Positions 58,779 to 64,000 of a stretch of 64,000 bases of DNA are shown here, in pieces. Origin of the DNA: QZLE01 sp033852135 (GTDB taxonomy: Bacteria > Pseudomonadota > Gammaproteobacteria > QZLD01); contig JAWSVB010000022.1 in the NCBI GenBank assembly GCA_033852135.1, positions 1 to 64,000 of the forward strand. Reading direction: 5' to 3'. The notes beneath the pieces are model-generated. The model did not search any database, was not told where the DNA came from, and saw nothing but the letters and a program-made list of their open reading frames with translations. The position numbers were made by a program, and so were the translations under genes. The number at the start of each line of letters is the position of its first letter. The first letter of the stretch is position 1.

Positions 58779-59816
58779 TTATTGCTTAGTCTCTTCCTCT
58801 AAATCAACAATATCCCCCAGTGTTTTATTAAACTTAGTGAAAATATGATCTGGAACTGTATAGGTCCAAGGTGAGATATTTTCTTTGTAAGTGGCTAGCT
58901 TTTCACTTAGTGCGGTAGATTCACTACCTGCGACAGCTGCAAAATTGATAACAACTTGGCTAGTTTTATCCGTAAGTTGTGGTGAAACTTTTACTGTTAC
59001 CTCGATCCCATCAAAGGTTGTATAAACCCTAGTGCTAAAGGTGCTGCTAGCGGCGGTGTCATCAATTCTTGTAGCTACATCTGTATACTCAAGATCATTA
59101 AGTAAGCGCGCTAAATTATCAGCAAAGCGTAAGTTCTTAGGTTCTGATAGATTGCCATCATGGCTAACTTTAAATCCATCTTTTTGGGTGTCGCGGGTAA
59201 TAGTATATTGCTTACCTTGTGTTGGTTGATATGAAACTGATTTAATCAAATCAATAGGCATATCAATGATTTTTTTATCCAGCCATTCAATAAAGTTGCT
59301 ATTTACAATTACCTTTGATTTTGAAAGCCAGGATTGCTTCTCATTAGCTTTGCGCAGGTATGTGCCTTTATTTATTTTATAGCGGCCGATAATGATATCT
59401 TCTAGTAATTTATCATTAGCGCCGTATATAACTACTCGTGAGCCAGAGCCTTTCTCCTGGGTAACTTCTTCAACACCTAGTTGAATATAGTTTTCCTCTT
59501 TTTTGGTTTTTGCTTCAAATAGTTTAGCTTCAGATAAATTGGTAAGAAGCTCTCTAATCGCTTTAAAGTTAGCTTTATAGCCAGATTTTTCTACTAACTG
59601 CCATTTGTTATTTGTATGGGTAAACGTTAGAGGGTCAACTCCAGAGTGTTGGATAACTATCTTCTCAACACCTTCTAGTTTCCCTTTTAGCTCAGGCGCA
59701 AATAGCTGCTCAGAAGAGATAGAGCTTTCAGCTCTTTTCTGCTTGTTAACCACTAATGCTATCCCTAAACAAACAGCAGCGATAATTAGAATTATGATAA
59801 AACTTTTTTTGTTCAT
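58779..59816 (-). CDS. DUF4340 protein, companion of the GldG-type ABC system
   Basis: A 345-residue protein with an N-terminal membrane anchor (residues 5-22) and a soluble, beta-rich extracytoplasmic region. DPLTFTHTNNKWQLVEKSGY near 62-81 and IIIGRYKINKGTYLR near 140 are typical of DUF4340. Members are found next to GldG-like auxiliary transport proteins, as here. The role is unknown. It is separated from the gldG-like gene by a 90-base gap with tandem repeats. Confidence 0.85.
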   Translation of the reverse strand: MNKKSFIIILIIAAVCLGIALVVNKQKRAESSISSEQLFAPELKGKLEGVEKIVIQHSGVDPLTFTHTNNKWQLVEKSGYKANFKAIRELLTNLSEAKLFEAKTKKEENYIQLGVEEVTQEKGSGSRVVIYGANDKLLEDIIIGRYKINKGTYLRKANEKQSWLSKSKVIVNSNFIEWLDKKIIDMPIDLIKSVSYQPTQGKQYTITRDTQKDGFKVSHDGNLSEPKNLRFADNLARLLNDLEYTDVATRIDDTAASSTFSTRVYTTFDGIEVTVKVSPQLTDKTSQVVINFAAVAGSESTALSEKLATYKENISPWTYTVPDHIFTKFNKTLGDIVDLEEETKQ

Positions 59817-59827
59817 AATTTTTCTCC

Positions 59828-59897
59828 GTTAACCTATCTTTTGTTAACTTGGTTTTTTGTAAACCTTGTCTTGCGTAAACACCAAGCTTTTGTAAAC
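59828..59897. repeat. Five degenerate 16-bp tandem repeats
   Basis: GTTAAC or GTAAAC cores occur at 59828, 59843, 59859, 59875 and 59892, spaced 15-17 bases. The intervening bases are similar (CTT-rich then TTTT). The array fills the gap between the gldG-like and DUF4340 genes. Confidence 0.7.
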
Positions 59898-59906
59898 AAA
59901 TGTATA

Positions 59907-61772
59907 TTAGGCTTTGTATTGCTTATTACGTCTATTGGTGCGGATAATTGCAACCATGATTCCAAAGCAAGCTACGAGAGCAGGAATAGCTAAAATATTA
60001 AGCCACTTTAAGATGGTGCCAAGGCCTTCAATATCTTTATCCAGTTGGTGCCTTACTTCACGTAGCTCTTTTCTAGTGCTTATCTTTTCCTGTCTGAACT
60101 CGGCAATTGCTTGTTCCTGTTCAGGGGTGAAAAGCATAGAGGATGAGTTGTCGCGTGATGCCTGTAATTGCTTGATCTTCTCTTCTGTTGCTTGTAGTTG
60201 TCCAACGAGCTCTTGCTCTTTCTCACGGAATCTTTCTTCGGCATTTATTCTAAGTTTCTGTACGCGCTCAAATGGGCGTGAATAGGTGCCGCGGCTACGG
60301 ATGCTGATTAGATCACTGCTGCCAGCAAGATTTTCCAGGGCATTAATAACAAAGCTTGAGTTATGTGCGATAGGGGTGAAAACAGTTTCGTTAAAGAACT
60401 GCTGCACTTGAGCCCACATTCTGTTGTGAAGCATGTCGCTATCACCAACTACGATGATGTTAACTGGTGAAACAGATTTGGCGATGTGTTCTGGTGAACC
60501 CTCTTTACCATTAACTTGTCCATCAAAGGCAGAGTTAACATCTCCATATATTCTGTAAGCTGTAACCAGTTTATTCCCTTTTGCTTCAAAGGTATCTAAT
60601 AGCTGTGAAGGGTCAACGGTAAATTTAACCTGTTGTACTGGTAACATATCAGATTCAACAGTACTTGAGATTAAAGGGGTTAATGTTGTAGTTGCACCAT
60701 CAATTGGGGTGAAAACAGCAGCATGGGCAACATTAACCTTGGCAAGTTCACTGGTTATGATGTCTTCTTTATTAAGGCTATCACCTTCAAAACCAAGAAC
60801 AGTTAGGTGAGCTTTAGGTCTATTTTGATAACTAACAGCAACTGGTAGGGCGTAAGTCTTATCTGCCAATACCATATCTTTCTCTTGCTTGATACCCCAA
60901 GCGGTTAGAAGTTTATCCATGTTAGAGCTTTTGTCGCTAAGGCGGTCCTGCATCTGATTACCAGGAACAGCAACTTCAATATCTGAATGAGCATCAACAA
61001 ATAGCAAAACTCTGCCACCATTAAGTACGAACTGGTCAATTGCATATTGAGAGTCATCAGAAAGATTCTTTGGGTGCACAATAATCAAAGTATCGATATC
61101 TTCATCAATCTCGGAAAACCCAGGATCGATAAGACGTATATCAAATAGGGATTGCATATATTGATATACCCCCCAGCTGTTTACATTTTTACCAGTCATT
61201 GGGTCAATTTCACCCTGGATAGGTAAACTTGATATCAGACCAACAGTTGGTTTCTTCGGGTTAGCTAATGTATAGATTATTTTGCTTATATCGTATTCCA
61301 GAAACTGAGCTTTATCTGGTTGGAAGAATGAGATGATCTCAACATCATCAACTGAATTTGTGGCTGCAAGTCCAAGATAGATATTTGATTCTTGTGTGAC
61401 CGGGATAGCCTGTAATCCGAATTCAGCTGCCTTATCTTCCTCTTCTGAAAATGGCTCTGGGTCGATAATTTTTAAATTAATCATCCCGTTTGAATGTAGT
61501 TTGTACTCTTCAAGAAGCTCTTTTACACGGGTGGCATGATTGCGAACCTGTGGGATCTTCTTGGTTAGCTTATCTGAAAAGTAAAAGTATAGATTTATTG
61601 GTTCATCTATCTTTTTCAAGATGGACTTGGTTCCCTCAGACATGGTGTATAAATTGTTATCAGTCAGGTCAGCCCTTACACCTGTGATGCTGAGGTTGAT
61701 GATCATGATAAATGCTAAAAACAGGATGGTGATAACGAACAGCGCGGTTCCTGATAGTAATTTTTTATTCAT
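59907..61772 (-). CDS. GldG-family ABC auxiliary transport protein
   Basis: A 621-residue protein with a TM segment near the N-terminus (about 9-30) and another near the C-terminus (about 590-612). Between them is a large extracytoplasmic region: the GldG start NLYTMSEGTKSILKKIDEPI, LLIFVDAHSD-like (GGRVLLFVDAHSD) near 252, and VVGDSDMLHNRM near 443. A coiled coil (REKEQELVGQLQATEEK) precedes the last helix. In Bacteroidetes GldG is part of the gliding system, but in proteobacteria these proteins belong to a widespread ABC system of unknown substrate. Confidence 0.88.
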   Translation of the reverse strand: MNKKLLSGTALFVITILFLAFIMIINLSITGVRADLTDNNLYTMSEGTKSILKKIDEPINLYFYFSDKLTKKIPQVRNHATRVKELLEEYKLHSNGMINLKIIDPEPFSEEEDKAAEFGLQAIPVTQESNIYLGLAATNSVDDVEIISFFQPDKAQFLEYDISKIIYTLANPKKPTVGLISSLPIQGEIDPMTGKNVNSWGVYQYMQSLFDIRLIDPGFSEIDEDIDTLIIVHPKNLSDDSQYAIDQFVLNGGRVLLFVDAHSDIEVAVPGNQMQDRLSDKSSNMDKLLTAWGIKQEKDMVLADKTYALPVAVSYQNRPKAHLTVLGFEGDSLNKEDIITSELAKVNVAHAAVFTPIDGATTTLTPLISSTVESDMLPVQQVKFTVDPSQLLDTFEAKGNKLVTAYRIYGDVNSAFDGQVNGKEGSPEHIAKSVSPVNIIVVGDSDMLHNRMWAQVQQFFNETVFTPIAHNSSFVINALENLAGSSDLISIRSRGTYSRPFERVQKLRINAEERFREKEQELVGQLQATEEKIKQLQASRDNSSSMLFTPEQEQAIAEFRQEKISTRKELREVRHQLDKDIEGLGTILKWLNILAIPALVACFGIMVAIIRTNRRNKQYKA

Positions 61773-61781
61773 ATTATTCTC

Positions 61782-62516
61782 CTATGCCGCTTTCTTCGCG
61801 TCGATGATGATTGAGTTAGCGTATAGCCACACCAAAATGATAGAAACGAAGTAGATGATATCGCGAAGATCGATAACCCCTTTAGAGATAGAGGTGAAGT
61901 GAGTTAGGAAGCTGATAGATGCAACTGCTTCAACCAAGGTGTCAGGAGCCCAGCCACTGAAAATATCTAGAACCATCGGATAACCAGCTAATAAAAGGAT
62001 AAAGTTGATTACCAAGGCGATAATAAAAGCAATTACCTGATTTTTTGTAGCTGCAGATATGCATGATCCAGCAGCCAAGAGTCCACCTGCCATCAAAATA
62101 CTGCCAATGTAAGCAGAGCAGATTACACCGTTATCTGGAGATCCTAAGTAGTTAACAGTTATCCAGATAGGGAAGGTAAGCATAATGGCAATCGTTGTGA
62201 AAGCCCATGCAGCAAGAAACTTTCCTAACACAGCTTGCCACATTGATACAGGCAGGGTTAGTAAAAGCTCGATGGTTCCAGTCTTACGCTCCTCTGACCA
62301 TAAGCGCATGGTGATAGCGGGGATTAAAAACAGGAATAACCACGGGTGAAATTGAAAGAATACCGCAAGATTTGCTTCTTCCTGCTCGTAAAATCCTCCC
62401 ATATAGAAGGTGAATACACCCGCAAGAATTAAAAATATGATGATAAAGACGTAAGCAACCGGTGTGCTGAAATAACTCTTTAATTCACGAGAAAAAATGA
62501 TGCCAGTCATATTCAT
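61782..62516 (-). CDS. ABC-2 type permease (GldF/NosY-like)
   Basis: A 244-residue permease with six transmembrane helices, starting FSRELKSYFSTPVAYVFIIIF and containing MRLWSEERKTGTIELLLTLPVS near residue 70-91, the coupling-helix block of the family. It lies nine bases upstream of the gldG-like gene and its start touches the end of the ATPase gene, so all form one operon. Confidence 0.92.
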   Translation of the reverse strand: MNMTGIIFSRELKSYFSTPVAYVFIIIFLILAGVFTFYMGGFYEQEEANLAVFFQFHPWLFLFLIPAITMRLWSEERKTGTIELLLTLPVSMWQAVLGKFLAAWAFTTIAIMLTFPIWITVNYLGSPDNGVICSAYIGSILMAGGLLAAGSCISAATKNQVIAFIIALVINFILLLAGYPMVLDIFSGWAPDTLVEAVASISFLTHFTSISKGVIDLRDIIYFVSIILVWLYANSIIIDAKKAA

Positions 62517-63541
62517 TATGCTTCTCCCTGATTAATATTATCCATGGTTTCATTCTCAGTGATTTCTGATTCAGAACTTTTTGATTCAATCATCTCTTCC
62601 TCAGCATCACCAACAGTGATAGAGCGGAATAGGTCATCAAAACGTCCACGTTCTAGATGGATCTCTTTAACATCCCAGTTCTTATACTCAACCAAGGCAG
62701 AAACCTTAGTGAATACATCTTGTCCCATGCTTTTCTCTTGAGGAAATGCAGTAAAGCGTTCTGTTATCTCATCAAACTGCACTTTACCAACGTTATCGAT
62801 CTGATTGAGACCATCTAATACTTCACTGCAGTCAGCTCCTTCAGCAAAGCTTAATGTAACAGCGCCAAAATATTTTGAGCGAGCTTCAAGTTCGTGTGGC
62901 TTGCCATCGGCAACAATTTCACCCTTATCGATAATGATCGCACGCGAGCAAACTGCACTTACCTCTTCTAGTATGTGGGTAGAAACGATAATAGTTTTGT
63001 TCTCAGCCATATCCTTAATCAATTTTCTTACTTCATGCTTTTGATTAGGGTCAAGGCCATCAGTAGGCTCATCAAGAATTAATATTTTAGGGTCATGCAA
63101 GATCGCTTGAGCTAGTCCAACACGACGCTTATAACCTTTTGATAGAGTATCAATAGGCTGGAATAGAACATCATGAATATGAGTTTGGTCAATAACTGCT
63201 TTAATGCGCTCTTTTGCCTTGGCTCCAGAAAGACCTCTGATTTTAGCGATGAACTTCAAAAACTCATCAGGGGTCATGTCTCCATATGCTGGAGCCCCTT
63301 CAGGGAGATAGCCGATAATTGACTTTGCTTTAATCGGATCCTCCATAATGTCGAAGTCACCAACTGAAATTTGCCCGTCATTAGGGGTTAAAAATCCAGT
63401 AATCATCTTCATAGTGGTTGATTTGCCAGCACCATTCGGGCCTAGAAATCCCAATACTTCGCCAGATTCAACAGTAAATGAAAGCTTATTAACAGCGGTA
63501 AAACTTCCAAAAACCTTCGTAACATTATTCAAACTAATCAT
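62516..63541 (-). CDS. ABC transporter ATP-binding protein (GldA/NatA-like)
   Basis: The ATPase of the same system, 341 residues. Walker A is GPNGAGKST (residues 34-42), the signature is LSKGYKRRVG near 134, Walker B is ILILDEPTDGLDP near 152-164, and the H-loop is VSTHILEE near 186. A C-terminal DUF4162-like region (about 220-310) is followed by an acidic tail. It leads the operon and overlaps the permease gene. Confidence 0.93.
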   Translation of the reverse strand: MISLNNVTKVFGSFTAVNKLSFTVESGEVLGFLGPNGAGKSTTMKMITGFLTPNDGQISVGDFDIMEDPIKAKSIIGYLPEGAPAYGDMTPDEFLKFIAKIRGLSGAKAKERIKAVIDQTHIHDVLFQPIDTLSKGYKRRVGLAQAILHDPKILILDEPTDGLDPNQKHEVRKLIKDMAENKTIIVSTHILEEVSAVCSRAIIIDKGEIVADGKPHELEARSKYFGAVTLSFAEGADCSEVLDGLNQIDNVGKVQFDEITERFTAFPQEKSMGQDVFTKVSALVEYKNWDVKEIHLERGRFDDLFRSITVGDAEEEMIESKSSESEITENETMDNINQGEA

Positions 63542-63859
63542 TTGTTAGCCCTGTTTCCTGAAAAATTAATACTCTAAACAGCCTATAAATATGATACCTA
63601 CAGGCTTGAGTCAATACGTTTTGGCGGGATTATTAAAAAATATTTTTTAATGGAATTTAAGCTTTTTTCTGCTGTCCATTATCAATTCGTGTGTCTTTTT
63701 TCCGCAACACAACTTTTGGTATCCCTTACCTCTATAGGTCGGGAATCATACCACTTTCTTGGTTTCATATTAATAGAATAAATAGATATATTATTGGTAT
63801 CAGGTTATACCATAGTACAAATTTGTTTTAACCAGCCATAAATTAATGAGAGAACTATA
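63542..63859. other. Divergent promoter gap
   Basis: About 320 AT-rich bases between the minus-strand ABC operon and the plus-strand nitroreductase gene. TGGTAT-CAGGTT-ATACCA (63795-63812) is a six-base inverted repeat of operator type 48 bases before the nitroreductase start. I see no gene. Confidence 0.45.
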
Positions 63860-64000
63860 ATGATTAAGCTATTAAGAAGTCGCAGAAGCATTAGAAAATT
63901 TACAAATGAACCTGTTTCAAAGGATGTGATAGACCTGTTGATAGAAGCCGTGCTGCGCTCACAGTCATCAAGAAATATTAGGCCTTGGGAGTTCATCATT
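63860..64000 (+). CDS. Nitroreductase-family protein, 5' fragment cut by the window edge
   Basis: The frame ATG 63860 to the last base encodes 47 residues starting MIKLLRSRRSIRKFTNEPVS, followed by LIEAVLRSQSSRNIRPWEFI. RRSIRKF and the S-x-x-x-RPWEF pattern are the FMN-binding opening of nitroreductase-family oxidoreductases. AGAG lies about seven bases upstream as a ribosome site. The rest of the gene is outside the window, so the subfamily cannot be told. Confidence 0.85.
   Translation, partial: MIKLLRSRRSIRKFTNEPVSKDVIDLLIEAVLRSQSSRNIRPWEFII

Noticed and set aside
59828..59897. CRISPR array
   Set aside because: Units are only about 16 bases with no constant repeat and unique spacer of CRISPR length, and no cas genes are in the window.

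Overview
The window is AT-rich chromosomal DNA of a flagellated, Gram-negative gammaproteobacterium. The evidence is lipid A/Kdo genes (lpxK, kdsB), ExbB/ExbD, an accD-folC-dedD-cvpA-purF block of the kind seen in Pseudomonas-like genomes, GacA/Rsm-type control, and a flgBCDEFGHIJKL cluster with sigma-54 and sigma-28 promoters. I cannot name the genus.

Layout. Positions 1-5.5 kb look like an accessory island: the C-terminal three quarters of a type I restriction HsdR (blocked by an in-frame stop at the left edge), a tRNA-Leu-like scar, an L,D-transpeptidase-like toxin with two exported small proteins, and an unknown exported protein. A tRNA 3'-end-like sequence at 5427-5448 probably marks the island edge. 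Positions 5.6-14.2 kb hold housekeeping and signalling genes: a GAF-GAF-GGDEF protein, gluQRS, an aminotransferase, PilZ, cysZ, queF, tRNA-Lys, a DUF945 protein and an FKBP. Positions 14.4-18.95 kb hold the most unusual locus: a cysteine-free two-domain rhodanese, overlapped by a hybrid histidine kinase that has lost its phospho-acceptor His, its ATP-binding residues and its receiver Asp, then a two-TM acidic protein, then a perfect GacA box and a CsrB/RsmZ-type sRNA with six GGA motifs. Positions 19.1-27.0 kb are trpF-trpB-trpA-accD-folC-dedD-cvpA-purF. Positions 27.2-30.7 kb are exbB-exbD-lpxK-kdsB-LMW-PTP. Positions 31.5-34.8 kb encode a PstS-like periplasmic protein paired with a PAS-GGDEF-EAL protein. 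At 35.4 kb is an orphan KAS III-like enzyme.

Positions 37.0-48.0 kb carry the complete flagellar rod/hook/hook-junction cluster. Positions 48-63.5 kb hold a small membrane protein, a small unknown, the Prc protease, an NlpC/P60 lipoprotein, a second PAS-GGDEF-EAL protein divergent from a 7TMR-DISM hybrid kinase with REC and HPt (LadS-like in its sensor), and a minus-strand set: ABC ATPase, ABC permease, GldG-like protein, DUF4340 protein. A nitroreductase-family gene starts at the right edge and is cut by it.

How the parts fit: c-di-GMP genes (three GGDEF/EAL proteins and one PilZ), Gac/Rsm-type elements (GacA box, sRNA, 7TMR hybrid kinase) and sigma-54/sigma-28 flagellar control together suggest that the motile/sessile switch is a theme of this segment. 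The candidate undescribed system is the catalytically dead rhodanese plus dead hybrid kinase upstream of the GacA-controlled sRNA.
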